DNA of 64,000 nucleotides from Acidobacteriaceae bacterium KBS 89 (GTDB lineage Bacteria > Acidobacteriota > Terriglobia > Terriglobales > Acidobacteriaceae): the NCBI GenBank assembly GCA_000381605.1, contig KB906754.1:310001-374000 (forward strand), in the 5' to 3' direction. Positions within the stretch are counted from its first letter, which is position 1. Every line of letters starts with the position of its first letter. Made by a program: the position numbers and the translations under genes. The notes beneath the pieces were generated by a model. It saw only the letters and a program-made list of their open reading frames with translations, made no database searches and was not told the origin of the DNA. Below, in pieces: positions 53,074-62,153 of this stretch.

Positions 53074-53958
53074 ATGCTTGGTTTCGCTATCCACACGCCG
53101 GTCGTGATTGCAGCGCTGCTTACGCTTCTGCCGTTTTTGTTTGCGGCGTTCTTCCCACGCAGCATTCAGGACGCTGAACGGTTGCCTATCGCTGTTCGCA
53201 TCGCATTGCCGGCGATTCTGTGCGTTCCGTATGGGATGGTTGCGATCTCTTACGGTGAGTTTCGATGGAGTTGGTTTGCACTCTACCTCCTGCTGCCTGT
53301 GGCGATTACCTTGCTGCTTTATCGCTCGTGCGTTGTAGATCCCGCACAGCGTGGAGACTGGCGCGAATTTCTTGTACTTGCAGTTCTTGGTCTCGCGGTG
53401 GATTTGCGTTGGTTTGAGCCGGCGTGGCCGCCTCATCTTGCTGTGTTCAACAAGATGTTGTTACTGGATGCGGGCATCTACGGCTTTCTCGCGGTCCGCA
53501 GGCTAGAAGGTGTCGGCTTCGATCTTCGCCTTCGACTATCCGATTTGCGGATTGGCGGGCGCGAGCTTGCGATCTATGCTCCCATCGCGATCGCACTTGG
53601 GCTGTCGTTTGGCTTTCTCCACTTCCACGCCTATATTCCGCCGGTGTCTCATGTCGTGTTGGCGTGGATCTTCACGTTTTTCTTTATTGCGGTTCCGGAG
53701 GAGCTTTTCTTTCGCGGCTGGATGCAAAACCTTCTGGAGCGGCGCCTGGGGCAACGCTGGGCGCTGTTGACGACAGCCGTTCTGTTCGGGCTCTCGCACT
53801 TCAACAAACGTGCCGTGCACTTCAACTGGCGATACGTCGTGCTCGCTGCGCTGGCTGGAATTTTCTATGGACGGGCGTGGCGTCAGGAGCGCCGGGTGGG
53901 CGCATCGGCGATTACCCATGCGTCCGTCGATACGCTTTGGTCGCTTTGGCTGCGATGA
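53074..53958 (+). CDS. CPBP-family intramembrane protease
   Basis: The protein has about eight transmembrane helices. The catalytic motif EExxxR is in PEELFFRGW (Glu209, Glu210, Arg214 from this start); the second motif has FGLSHFN and the third THASVDTLW with His. All three are intact, so it is a probable intramembrane glutamic protease. AAGG lies four bases before this ATG; an ATG at 53023 is possible but leaves only 20 bases for the divergent promoters. Its last 76 bases overlap the convergent CPBP-like gene. Confidence 0.85.
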   Translation: MLGFAIHTPVVIAALLTLLPFLFAAFFPRSIQDAERLPIAVRIALPAILCVPYGMVAISYGEFRWSWFALYLLLPVAITLLLYRSCVVDPAQRGDWREFLVLAVLGLAVDLRWFEPAWPPHLAVFNKMLLLDAGIYGFLAVRRLEGVGFDLRLRLSDLRIGGRELAIYAPIAIALGLSFGFLHFHAYIPPVSHVVLAWIFTFFFIAVPEELFFRGWMQNLLERRLGQRWALLTTAVLFGLSHFNKRAVHFNWRYVVLAALAGIFYGRAWRQERRVGASAITHASVDTLWSLWLR

Positions 53959-54674
53959 TCGGATGAACCCTGGCGATCGACGAGACGGCGATCCTGCACG
54001 CGCGGATGGTACCGGAGGTAGCCAAGGCCAACCCGCATGTGATGATGCAGCGAGTTTGGCACGGTCACTGCCACGCACAGCCCCATGATTCCGTGGGCCA
54101 GTCCGAGAGTGTAGATGTTCCGGTAGCGCAGAAACAAAATGCAGGCGATAGTTCCCCACACAAGGGTGATGGGGGTCAGAACCGGGTTTGGCAGGTGTGC
54201 CAGCGCAAAGATGCTAGTCGCAACGATGATGGGCGCGGCCTTCCCTGGCAACAGCCGCAACAATCGCAACAGAAAATAGCTCTGCAGCAGAAACTGCTGC
54301 ATGATGGACCACACGATGTAGCCCCATCCATGCAAATAGATCGGCGTAGGTCCGTGCAGACGGTGCAAGGTGTGCGTGCGCGAAGCGATGAAGATCGCAC
54401 CGGCCGAGAGCAGGAGGGCAACTCCAACGATCCAGAGCGACTGAAGCAGACCTTTGCGACCGAGACCCAATGCTGTCAGGCCGTCGCGGCGTGACCATGA
54501 GGTTCCGGCAATCCAGGCGAAGGCAAGCCAGTAGAGAATTCTCTGGGTGGGATTTGGAGTCCAAATGGTCGCAATGATCAGGGTGTAGCCTACTGCAAGT
54601 TCCAGTAGATCTCGCCGTGCAGAATGAGGCTGACCCGTCCTGTTGGGTCTCGTTGATGCTGTTTCCGCCGCCAC
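53883..54674 (-). CDS. CPBP-like membrane protein with a degenerate catalytic motif
   Basis: The 263-residue protein has about seven hydrophobic segments. Where active CPBP proteases have EExxxR it reads QQFLLQ (Gln126, Gln127, Gln131), so proteolysis is unlikely. The second and third motifs remain as FALAHLPN and LGLAHGIMG. The C-terminal 25 residues are encoded in the region that overlaps the 3' end of the active CPBP gene on the other strand. It may have a binding or regulatory role. The polar C-terminus could be extended by the overlap. Confidence 0.8.
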   Translation of the reverse strand: MAAETASTRPNRTGQPHSARRDLLELAVGYTLIIATIWTPNPTQRILYWLAFAWIAGTSWSRRDGLTALGLGRKGLLQSLWIVGVALLLSAGAIFIASRTHTLHRLHGPTPIYLHGWGYIVWSIMQQFLLQSYFLLRLLRLLPGKAAPIIVATSIFALAHLPNPVLTPITLVWGTIACILFLRYRNIYTLGLAHGIMGLCVAVTVPNSLHHHMRVGLGYLRYHPRVQDRRLVDRQGSSDHRSQSDQSVSTDAWVIADAPTRRS

Positions 54675-54812
54675 TGAGGAATCCTCGCTCTAACAGAGCA
54701 TTTCCTTGGTAGATATACACCCTGCGGGACGGCGGCGGCCTGCCGCATTCCGGCTTTACGAACTTTTGATGTTGGATGTGCTTTGCTTAACCCCATTTAT
54801 CAGAGGTCCCCT

Positions 54813-56309
54813 ATGCGCTTCTTCAATCGACTTCTCGTCGTTCTCTTTCTTTTCCCTGCGACGCTGACCTGTGTCACTGGGTTTGCACAGACCACACCTA
54901 CGTCTTCTTCTAATGGTGGGGATGAGGACTTGCGGCGCACGGTGCGCGAGCTGGCGTTGCGGGTGAGTGCGCTGGAAGAGGAGTTGCACAGGCAACGTGC
55001 GGGGACGCAGGTGGAGTCCGCTTCACTGAAACCGGCAGCGCTGGTTCTGCCACCGGTGGACGTTCGAAGCAGCGTGGAGAGCGTCTCCAGCAGCGGCGTT
55101 GCCGATGCCGCGCCTGTTGCTGGGGGGAGTGCCCAGGCCGCCACTGCACAGAGTGTGGCTGCAGCTTCGGTGTTGCCGACGGTATTGCCGGGGGGCGCCA
55201 CGCTGAACTATATGTTCGATGGGTACTACGAGTATGACTTCAACCATCCGATTGGCCGTATCCAATATTTACGGGCCTACGATGTGCTGAGCAACAGCTT
55301 CAGCATCAATCAGGCCGACGTTTTGTTTGCTCTGGATCCGAATGTCGCTGAAGGCCGGAGATACGGGGTGCGGCTCGACCTGCAGTTTGGTCAGGCGACC
55401 GATACGCTGCAGGGTAACCCCTCGAATGAGGTGAGGCCGCAGATCTACAGGAACATCTTCCAAGCGTATGGGACCTATGTGGTCCCACTAGGCAAGGGGC
55501 TTAATGTGGACTTCGGCAAGTGGGGGAGTTCGCTGGGAATCGAAGGGAACTATACGAAAGACCAGGTGAACTATTCACGATCGTTCTTCTTCGACTATCT
55601 GCCCTTCTATCACATGGGTGTTCGTGCCAGCTATCGGGTGAATGACAAGCTCGCGTTGAACTACTGGCTTGTGAATGGAACGAACCAGACGGAGCCAACC
55701 AACTCCTACAAAGACGAGTTGTTTGGATTTACGGCGCAGCCTGCGAAGAATATTTCGTGGACCACGAATTATTACGTCGGGCAGGACCATCCCGACGTGT
55801 CGCAGGCAACGAATTGTACTGTGCCGTTGCAGATTGGGTTGTGTGTAAAGGAGATCAATCCCGCACCGGATGGGAAGGCGCATATCTTCGACAGCTATGC
55901 GACATGGAACGCTACACCGAAGCTGACATTTTCCGTAGAGGGAGACTATGTGATCTCGCGTGAGTGGGCTAACGCAGCGCCGGGGCAGTCTTCGGCTCCT
56001 TCGCTGGTAGCTGGCGGAGCAGCTTATGCGCGATACCAGTTCAAACCGCGAATGGCGTTGGGGGGAAGGTTCGAGTACTTTGACGACCGTAACGGGCTGT
56101 ACAGCGGAACGTCGCAGGCCCTGAAGGAGTTTACCGGGACTTATGACTACAAGTTTGGAGAGGGGTTCCTCGCTCGACTGGAATACAGGAGGGACTGGAG
56201 CAACGTGCCGTTCTTCCTGACGAACAAGCCGGGGGTGCTGTCGCCGAGCCAGCCTACGTTTACCGTGGGTGTGGTTTGGTGGACTGGGGGAAAGCAGGGA
56301 GCCTGGTAG
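54813..56309 (+). CDS. Outer-membrane beta-barrel porin (OmpL/DUF1597-like)
   Basis: The 498-residue protein has a Sec signal (LLVVLFLFPATLTCVTGFA). A short coiled-coil (DLRRTVRELALRVSALEEEL) precedes a low-complexity linker and a barrel of about 16 strands from residue 140: LNYMFDGYYEYDFNHP, SINQADVLFALDP, YGVRLDLQFGQATDTLQGN and the C-terminal PTFTVGVVWWTGG. The order fits the putative beta-barrel porin-2 family. It should form a channel in the outer membrane; the substrate is unknown. AGAGG lies about six bases before the ATG. Confidence 0.9.
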   Translation: MRFFNRLLVVLFLFPATLTCVTGFAQTTPTSSSNGGDEDLRRTVRELALRVSALEEELHRQRAGTQVESASLKPAALVLPPVDVRSSVESVSSSGVADAAPVAGGSAQAATAQSVAAASVLPTVLPGGATLNYMFDGYYEYDFNHPIGRIQYLRAYDVLSNSFSINQADVLFALDPNVAEGRRYGVRLDLQFGQATDTLQGNPSNEVRPQIYRNIFQAYGTYVVPLGKGLNVDFGKWGSSLGIEGNYTKDQVNYSRSFFFDYLPFYHMGVRASYRVNDKLALNYWLVNGTNQTEPTNSYKDELFGFTAQPAKNISWTTNYYVGQDHPDVSQATNCTVPLQIGLCVKEINPAPDGKAHIFDSYATWNATPKLTFSVEGDYVISREWANAAPGQSSAPSLVAGGAAYARYQFKPRMALGGRFEYFDDRNGLYSGTSQALKEFTGTYDYKFGEGFLARLEYRRDWSNVPFFLTNKPGVLSPSQPTFTVGVVWWTGGKQGAW

Positions 56310-56338
56310 CGGCTTCCCTCCAACGTCGGAACGTGCGG

Positions 56339-57589
56339 CTAGCTGTATTTGAGCCAGCGAAGGATCTCGGGGAGGTTGGGTTTCTTGCCGTACATCAGGA
56401 TGCCGACGCGGTAGATGCGACTGGCGAACCAGAGAACCGCGAGGATGGTGAGGATGAGTCCGGCGATGGATAGGGCGATCTGCCAGGCGGGTGGCTGGTG
56501 GACGGCGATCCGCACGTACATAATAAGAGGCGTGCAGAAGGGAAAGAATGAAAACGCCGTGGCTACGGCACCGTCAGCGTCCCTGACGACTCGCAGGATG
56601 ACGAGCGAGCAGGCGATGAGCGGCAGCATGAGGAACATGTTCATCTGCTGAAGCTCCTGCTCAGAGCTTGTCATCGCGCCGAGCGCGGCGGCGACGCTGG
56701 AATAGAGGAGATAGCCCAGAAGGAAGAAAAGGATGAAGAACCCGACCTGCACCGGGGTGATGGAAAAGGAGACGCCGGCAGCGAGGAGGCCAAACTTCGT
56801 GACCAGAAGGCCTGCGACGATCCATATGCCGATCTGGGTAAGACCTACGGCGCCAACTCCCAGGACCTTGCCTGCCATCAGCTCTTCGGGGCGGATGGTG
56901 GCGAGCAAGACTTCAAAGATACGCGATGTCTTCTCTTCGATGATGGAGCGGGCCACGTTCATGCCGTAGAAGAGGATGACGAAGTACATGAGGAAGAAGA
57001 GGGCGTAGACGCTCGCAAAGGCGGCGTCTTTGTCTTCGGTCACGAGATCGACAGGCTTCAGGAGCGAGTCAACATCGGTTGGCTGCATGCCAAGGTTGCC
57101 GAGGCCTTCGCGTGTGAGTGTGGTGCGAATGCCCTGACCGAGCAGCGACGGCGTGAGGATGTCGGCTTTGGATTTGGAGACCCATTCGAACGTGGGTCGA
57201 GTATGAGGAGTGGCGGACGGAGTGACCCATATATAGCCGTCGAGCTGGCGGTTTTTGATCTCATCATTGAGGACCGCACGGGTGTCGGAGGCCGGTGGCG
57301 AGACCACGTCGACCTTTCTGAACCCCTGTTTTGTGCCCTCACCGTCGGAGTTGGAGTCGACGCGCTTCGTGTTCTCGAGTTCGGACTCAAGGTCGAGGCC
57401 AAACTGACGGTCCGGGGTGACAACCGCGATGTGGAGGTTGGAGCCAGAACGTCCGTTAGCGAGAGCAGCGCCGTAGACGAGACCGCCCATGAGGAGCGGG
57501 ATGAGAATGGTCATAAGGAGAAAACTTTTTGCGCGGACGCGCTCGAGGTATTCGCGCTTGGCTATGAGCCAGATATTAAGCATCGACAT
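56339..57589 (-). CDS. ABC-2 type transporter permease (NatB-like)
   Basis: The 416-residue membrane subunit has an N-terminal helix (SFLLMTILIPLLMGGLVYGAAL), a large extracytoplasmic loop of about 150 residues, and five helices in the C-terminal half (FFLMYFVILFYGMNVARSIIEEK with the IxEEK signature, then others). GTAGGAGAAA precedes the start. The start overlaps the last codons of the ATP-binding gene by 14 bases, so they are coupled. NatAB-type exporters move Na+ or drugs; the sequence does not show which. Confidence 0.92.
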   Translation of the reverse strand: MSMLNIWLIAKREYLERVRAKSFLLMTILIPLLMGGLVYGAALANGRSGSNLHIAVVTPDRQFGLDLESELENTKRVDSNSDGEGTKQGFRKVDVVSPPASDTRAVLNDEIKNRQLDGYIWVTPSATPHTRPTFEWVSKSKADILTPSLLGQGIRTTLTREGLGNLGMQPTDVDSLLKPVDLVTEDKDAAFASVYALFFLMYFVILFYGMNVARSIIEEKTSRIFEVLLATIRPEELMAGKVLGVGAVGLTQIGIWIVAGLLVTKFGLLAAGVSFSITPVQVGFFILFFLLGYLLYSSVAAALGAMTSSEQELQQMNMFLMLPLIACSLVILRVVRDADGAVATAFSFFPFCTPLIMYVRIAVHQPPAWQIALSIAGLILTILAVLWFASRIYRVGILMYGKKPNLPEILRWLKYS

Positions 57590-58478
57590 TTTCTCCTACA
57601 GCTTCGATAAAGATCTCTTCCAGTGTGGGCTCCATGACTTCGAAGCGAGAGACGGTGGCCATGGTGAGGGCTTCGGCGAGAAGGGCCTGGGCGTCTGATC
57701 CGTCGGCGAGCCTGATCTCGGCGTGGCCGCTATAGTTCTTTGCCTCTGCAATGCTAGGGTGCTTGAGGAAGGCGTCTGAGCCCTGGAACTCCATCTGGAC
57801 GCGGTTGCGAGGGTAGCGGGATTTGACTTCGCGCATTCCGCCGGAGAGAACGAGATTGCCGCGATTGATGAGAGCAATTTCGTCGCAGAGCTTCTCGACC
57901 TGATCCATGCGATGGGTGGAGAAGAGGATGGCTTTACCCTCTTTGCGAAGATCGACGAGCGTGTCCATGAGGAGCGCGGCGTTGACGGGATCGAGGCCGC
58001 TGAATGGCTCGTCCATGATGACGAGGTCGGGTTCGTGAAGCAGCGCGGCAATGAACTGGATCTTCTGCTGCATGCCCTTGGAGAGCTCTTCGGTCTTCTT
58101 GGGGATGGCTTCGGTGATCTCCATACGTTCGCACCAGACGTGCGCGCGCTTACTAGCGGTGGTGGCGTCGAGGCCGTGGAGTTCGCCGAGAAAGATGAGT
58201 TGATCCATGACCTTCATCTTCTTGTAGAGGCCACGTTCTTCGGGCAGGTATCCGACACGCTTGAGATGGTCGCGACGAAAGGGCTCGCCGAAGAGGCTGA
58301 CAGCACCGGAGTCGGGAACCGTCATGCCGATCATCATGCGGATGCTCGAGGTCTTGCCGGAGCCATTGGGGCCGAGGAGGCCAAACATTGTGCCGGGCTC
58401 GATGGTGAAACTGAGGCCTGCGACGGCGATCTTGGTGTCGTAGGCTTTTCGGACATTCTGCAGTTCTACGATGGGCAT
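57576..58478 (-). CDS. ABC transporter ATP-binding protein (NatA-like)
   Basis: The 300-residue ATPase contains Walker A GPNGSGKTSS, the Q-loop region, signature ELSKGMQQKIQ, Walker B LVIMDEPFSGLDP and the switch STHRMDQVEKL. The C-terminal extension (about residues 220-300) with TLEEIFIEAVGENVDA is typical of ABC-2 exporters. The chosen ATG begins MPIVELQNVRKAYD. It forms a two-gene exporter with the overlapping permease and is divergent from recG. Confidence 0.93.
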   Translation of the reverse strand: MPIVELQNVRKAYDTKIAVAGLSFTIEPGTMFGLLGPNGSGKTSSIRMMIGMTVPDSGAVSLFGEPFRRDHLKRVGYLPEERGLYKKMKVMDQLIFLGELHGLDATTASKRAHVWCERMEITEAIPKKTEELSKGMQQKIQFIAALLHEPDLVIMDEPFSGLDPVNAALLMDTLVDLRKEGKAILFSTHRMDQVEKLCDEIALINRGNLVLSGGMREVKSRYPRNRVQMEFQGSDAFLKHPSIAEAKNYSGHAEIRLADGSDAQALLAEALTMATVSRFEVMEPTLEEIFIEAVGENVDA

Positions 58479-58598
58479 GGGTTCTCGTGGATGTGGTGTT
58501 AAGGACAAGTTTAGCAGGGGTAAATGCGAGTGCCGGGCGGATCGGTGGGTGCTGGAGCGAATCACGGGCCGGCTGTTCGAAGTTGATAGCATCGATGT

Positions 58599-61001
58599 GT
58601 GCTGGAACTTTCTACACCGATGAAGTTTGTGAAGCGCGTGGGGGAGCGCGTTGCCGTCGAACTGGCCAAGCGCGGCGTCGAGACCGTGGAGGACCTGCTG
58701 TATCACCTGCCGTTTCGGTATGAGGACAGGTTGAATCCGGTGCCGATGAGTGCGCTGCAGGCAGGGACGATGGCGTCCGTAATCGGGGAGGTGCGGGGGT
58801 CTGCGCTGTTGCAGACACGGCATATGCCGCTGTTCGAGATGACCGTGGGGCAAGGGCTGAATACGGTGAAGTGCATGTGGTTTCGCGGGACGTATCTGCG
58901 GGACAAGTTTCATGTGGGGCAAATGGTCGCGCTGTACGGGAAGCTCGAACCTTCGCGATCGAGCGCTGGCAAGTTCAAGATGATCCAGCCGCAGTTTGAG
59001 ATTTTGCCGCGGCACGGCGATCCGGATACTGAGTTTTCGATGCTGGAGGTGGGGCGGATTGTCCCGGTGTATGAGTCGCTAGGTGGGACGACGGCGTGGG
59101 GAGCGAAGCTGGGGTCGAAGTGGCTGCGGAGGGTGATCTGGTCGCTATTCGATGAGTTAGGGAGGCAAGGCGGTGAGTCGGCGGAATCGGCCGTGGAGGG
59201 AGCGATGGTGGAGACGCTGCCACAGGCGTTGTGCCAGCGGTTGAAGCTGCCGAGCCGGATGGAGGCGTTGAAGGCCGTTCATTTTCCGGAGGCGGGGACG
59301 CCAATGACGGAGCTGATGTCGGCGGCAACTCCGGCGCATCGGCGGTTGATCTTTGAGGAGTTGTTTTATCTGGAGTTGGGGCTGGAGTTGAAGCGGCGAA
59401 GGATGCGCGAGCGCGAGGGCACGGCGTTTGTGACCAACGTAAAGGTGCGCGAGGCGATCAAACAGGTGCTTCCGTTTCATCCAACCACGGCGCAGAAGCG
59501 GGTGTTGGGAGAGATTGCGAACGACATGCGGAGGCCGCAGCCAATGCGGCGGTTGCTGCAGGGAGATGTGGGATCGGGAAAGACGATCGTTGCCATGCAG
59601 GCCGCGCTGGTGGCGATTGAGAATGGCTATCAGACGGCGTTGATGGCGCCGACGGAGATTCTTGCGACGCAGCATTATCTTTCTGCCCGGAAGCTGCTGG
59701 GGGAGGTTCTTTCTCCGCGGACGGGCAAGCCTTATCGTGTGACGCTGCTGACAGGATCGCTTGATGAGGCGACGAAGCGAGAGGCGCGCGGAAGAATTTA
59801 TCGCGGTGAGACAGACCTGGCGATCGGGACTCATGCGCTGATCGAGGACAAGGTCGACTTTGACAAGCTGGGGCTGGTGATTGTCGATGAACAACATCGC
59901 TTTGGAGTGCAGCAACGGTTCAGACTGATGAAGAAGCCGGGCGTCCTCGATCCGGATGTTCTGGTGATGACAGCGACGCCGATTCCACGAACGCTGGCAC
60001 TGACGTTGTACGGCGATCTGGATGCGAGTGTGATCGATGAGCTACCGCCCGGGCGGACACCGATTGTGACGAGGCGTACGACCGAGGAGCGGGCAGAGGA
60101 CGTCTGGGGGTTCGTCAGGAAGCAGGTTGAGGCAGGACGGCAGGCTTACGTGGTGTACCCGGTGATCGAAGGGGCGAAGGATGATCAGCCGGAGTTGGAT
60201 TTTGCGCAGGATCAGGAGCCGGAGAATTTGACTGCTGCGGCCGGGAAGAAAACGGCGGGCTCGGCGCCTGCGATGCGCGTCGCTGGGGATGACACTTCAG
60301 CAAAGACCGCGAAGAAAGCTAAGACCAGAGCAGGTTCCAAGGCTAAAACCAAACCGGGGAAGAGCGAGAAGCTGTTTGAACCGAAGAAGGCGCTTCGTGC
60401 AGCGACGGATATGTATGACGAGTTGCGAAATGGGGCGTTGGCTGGGCTGCGGCTAGGGTTGTTGCATGGGCGATTGAGTGCGGACGACAAAGAGGTAACC
60501 ATGCGGCGGTTTCAACGGGGCGATATCGATGTGCTGATTGCGACGACCGTGATTGAAGTGGGCGTGGACGTTGCGAACGCTTCGGTGATGGTGATCGAAC
60601 ATGCGGAGCGGTTCGGACTGGCGCAGATGCATCAGCTACGCGGGCGTGTGGGACGGGGCGCGGCGAAGAGTTACTGCATCCTGATGACAGGCGGAAGAGT
60701 AAGCGAGCAGGCGGAGGCCAGACTGGATGCAATGGTGCGATCGCAGAACGGCTTTGAGCTTGCAGAGCTGGATCTGCAACAACGCGGGCCGGGCGAGTTT
60801 TTTGGAACCCGACAGGCGGGACTACCGGAGTTTCGCGTTGCTAACCTGGTTCGCGATCGAGCGGTACTGGAGTTGGCCAAGGTCGAAGCGGCTCGGTTTG
60901 TTGAGTCGCCTGACCCGGCAATTTCGCGTGAAGAGAGAGATGCAGTGTGGGCACGGTTGAAACTGCAGTGGCAGCGGAAGTATGGGCTGGTTGAGGCCTG
61001 A
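58599..61001 (+). CDS. recG: ATP-dependent DNA helicase RecG
   Basis: The 800-residue helicase remodels stalled replication forks and Holliday junctions. The wedge domain is at the N-terminus (PFRYEDRLNPVPMS, MWFRGTYLRDKFHVGQ). Helicase motifs: GDVGSGKTIVA (Walker A), DEQHRFGVQQR, TATPIPRTLALTLYGDLD, TTVIEVGVDVANASVMVIEHAERFGLAQMHQLRGRVGRG. An insert of about 60 residues rich in Lys, Ala and Thr (about residues 535-590, with KKAKTRAGSKAKTKPGKSEK) lies between helicase motifs IV and V and makes the protein about 100 longer than usual. The start is a GTG; an ATG at 58620 is the alternative. Confidence 0.95.
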   Translation: MLELSTPMKFVKRVGERVAVELAKRGVETVEDLLYHLPFRYEDRLNPVPMSALQAGTMASVIGEVRGSALLQTRHMPLFEMTVGQGLNTVKCMWFRGTYLRDKFHVGQMVALYGKLEPSRSSAGKFKMIQPQFEILPRHGDPDTEFSMLEVGRIVPVYESLGGTTAWGAKLGSKWLRRVIWSLFDELGRQGGESAESAVEGAMVETLPQALCQRLKLPSRMEALKAVHFPEAGTPMTELMSAATPAHRRLIFEELFYLELGLELKRRRMREREGTAFVTNVKVREAIKQVLPFHPTTAQKRVLGEIANDMRRPQPMRRLLQGDVGSGKTIVAMQAALVAIENGYQTALMAPTEILATQHYLSARKLLGEVLSPRTGKPYRVTLLTGSLDEATKREARGRIYRGETDLAIGTHALIEDKVDFDKLGLVIVDEQHRFGVQQRFRLMKKPGVLDPDVLVMTATPIPRTLALTLYGDLDASVIDELPPGRTPIVTRRTTEERAEDVWGFVRKQVEAGRQAYVVYPVIEGAKDDQPELDFAQDQEPENLTAAAGKKTAGSAPAMRVAGDDTSAKTAKKAKTRAGSKAKTKPGKSEKLFEPKKALRAATDMYDELRNGALAGLRLGLLHGRLSADDKEVTMRRFQRGDIDVLIATTVIEVGVDVANASVMVIEHAERFGLAQMHQLRGRVGRGAAKSYCILMTGGRVSEQAEARLDAMVRSQNGFELAELDLQQRGPGEFFGTRQAGLPEFRVANLVRDRAVLELAKVEAARFVESPDPAISREERDAVWARLKLQWQRKYGLVEA

Positions 61002-61044
61002 ACTGGCTTTGACGGATCAGTCGATCATCCACAGAAGAAAATTT

Positions 61045-61494
61045 CTAGCTCGCTGTGGCGTGAGCAAAGGCCGGCGTCTCACCGGGTTGTGTTGATGCCG
61101 GTACAACGGCTTTTTTGGGGCCGCGCTTGCGCGCGACGAGGACGCGGATGCGTTCGATCATCTCGGCCGGTGAGCTGGCGCCCTTGGGGAGGAAGACGTC
61201 GGCGTGGAGAGCGCGGTCGGAGGCGTTGACCGTGCCGGAGACGATCATCGCAGGAAGGCCGGGATGGAGCTGTTTGGCGCGACGAACGAGTTCGTTGCCG
61301 TCCATCTGCGGCATCAGGAGGTCGCAGAGGACTAGATCAACAGCGCCGGGAAGAGATCGCTCGAGAACCTCAAGCGCTTCCTGCGCAGAGCTGACAGCGA
61401 CGATGCGGTAACCGCGGGTTTCGAGAAGGAAGGTACGGACGGAAAGAACTTGTTCGTTGTCATCCACGCAGAGGATCGTCTTCTTTGGGCGCAT
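61045..61494 (-). CDS. Single-domain response regulator
   Basis: The 149-residue protein is a receiver domain only. It has the acidic pair in LCVDDNEQ, the phospho-acceptor Asp in LVLCDLLMPQMDG, the conserved Thr/Ser in IVSGTV and Lys in FLPKGASSP. The C-terminal 25 residues are a low-complexity tail with no DNA-binding domain. It should act as a phosphate relay or by protein contact. No histidine kinase is in the window. A long hairpin-rich region lies upstream. Confidence 0.92.
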   Translation of the reverse strand: MRPKKTILCVDDNEQVLSVRTFLLETRGYRIVAVSSAQEALEVLERSLPGAVDLVLCDLLMPQMDGNELVRRAKQLHPGLPAMIVSGTVNASDRALHADVFLPKGASSPAEMIERIRVLVARKRGPKKAVVPASTQPGETPAFAHATAS

Positions 61495-62153
61495 GCGGTC
61501 TCACTTCTGCCGGACGCCACCTTGTGGTGGCTCGCGGCCGATGGGCCAGCAGGCACACCTGCTGGTTTGCAGGCATACCCGTCTGGGTGTATCCAAGATT
61601 GCCCCGTGGCCCGGCCGGATTTGGCCGTGCGGCGCGTGATGGGGCCTTCTGCTCCGGGAGAACAGAAGACAGAAGAGCGAGGCTCTCCTGTCTGCTCCAC
61701 TGGGGACCAGCGCCATCTGCCGGCGAGCAATGCTGCCGAACCGCGGGGTGCGAGAGAGGCCCGATGCCAATGCAGGCTGCCACGCGGCTCCGGAGGGCAC
61801 GAAAACGTTCTGCTGCGAATACAGTGAGAGCCGATGCGAGGAACTCGCATCGTACTCAGTGCGTGTGCAGGCAACGAGGTTGCGCTCGGGGAGTCGCGAC
61901 TGCAGGGCAGTCAAGCTTCTCTCAACTCAAATTGTCAGAAAACAGGCGAAAGCAATATTCATCTCGAACAACGCGGCACATTGCATGCAACGTCGTCGTC
62001 AACGCTTTCCAACAGTACGAATGGTTGGCGAGGTTGGCAATGGCGAAGTAAGAGCGAAGACGGGCGATATTAGGGCTTGCACATCCACCGTTAGGTGGAA
62101 ACGGTGCGAATTCATTGGAGATTCACGATCGCAGCCTGTTGAAATCGCGTGCA
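61495..62153. other. Gene-free region rich in hairpins, upstream of the response regulator
   Basis: This 659-base gap has no credible gene: frames on both strands are of low complexity and have no usable start. At least seven perfect hairpins lie in 61516-61852. The right part (61853-62153) is AT-richer and shows nothing recognisable. Confidence 0.5.
61516..61852. repeat. Chain of perfect hairpins
   Basis: In order: GCCACC-TTGT-GGTGGC (61516-61531), CCAGCAGG-CACA-CCTGCTGG (61546-61565), ATACCC-GTCT-GGGTGTAT (61575-61592), CGGCC-GGATTT-GGCCG (61612-61627), CTTCTGCTCC-G-GGAG..CAGAAG (61646-61668), AGAGC-GAG-GCTCT (61674-61686) and CGATGCGAG-GAA-CTCGCATCG (61832-61852). It could be a structured leader of the response regulator mRNA or a mobile repeat. 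Confidence 0.65.

Noticed and set aside
61501-61914. Long minus-strand frame through the hairpin-rich region, which would encode about 137 residues.
   Set aside because: Composition is Arg/Pro/Ser-rich without recognisable motif, there is no ribosome-binding site, and the frame is produced by GC-rich hairpins; overlapping frames on the other strand look the same.
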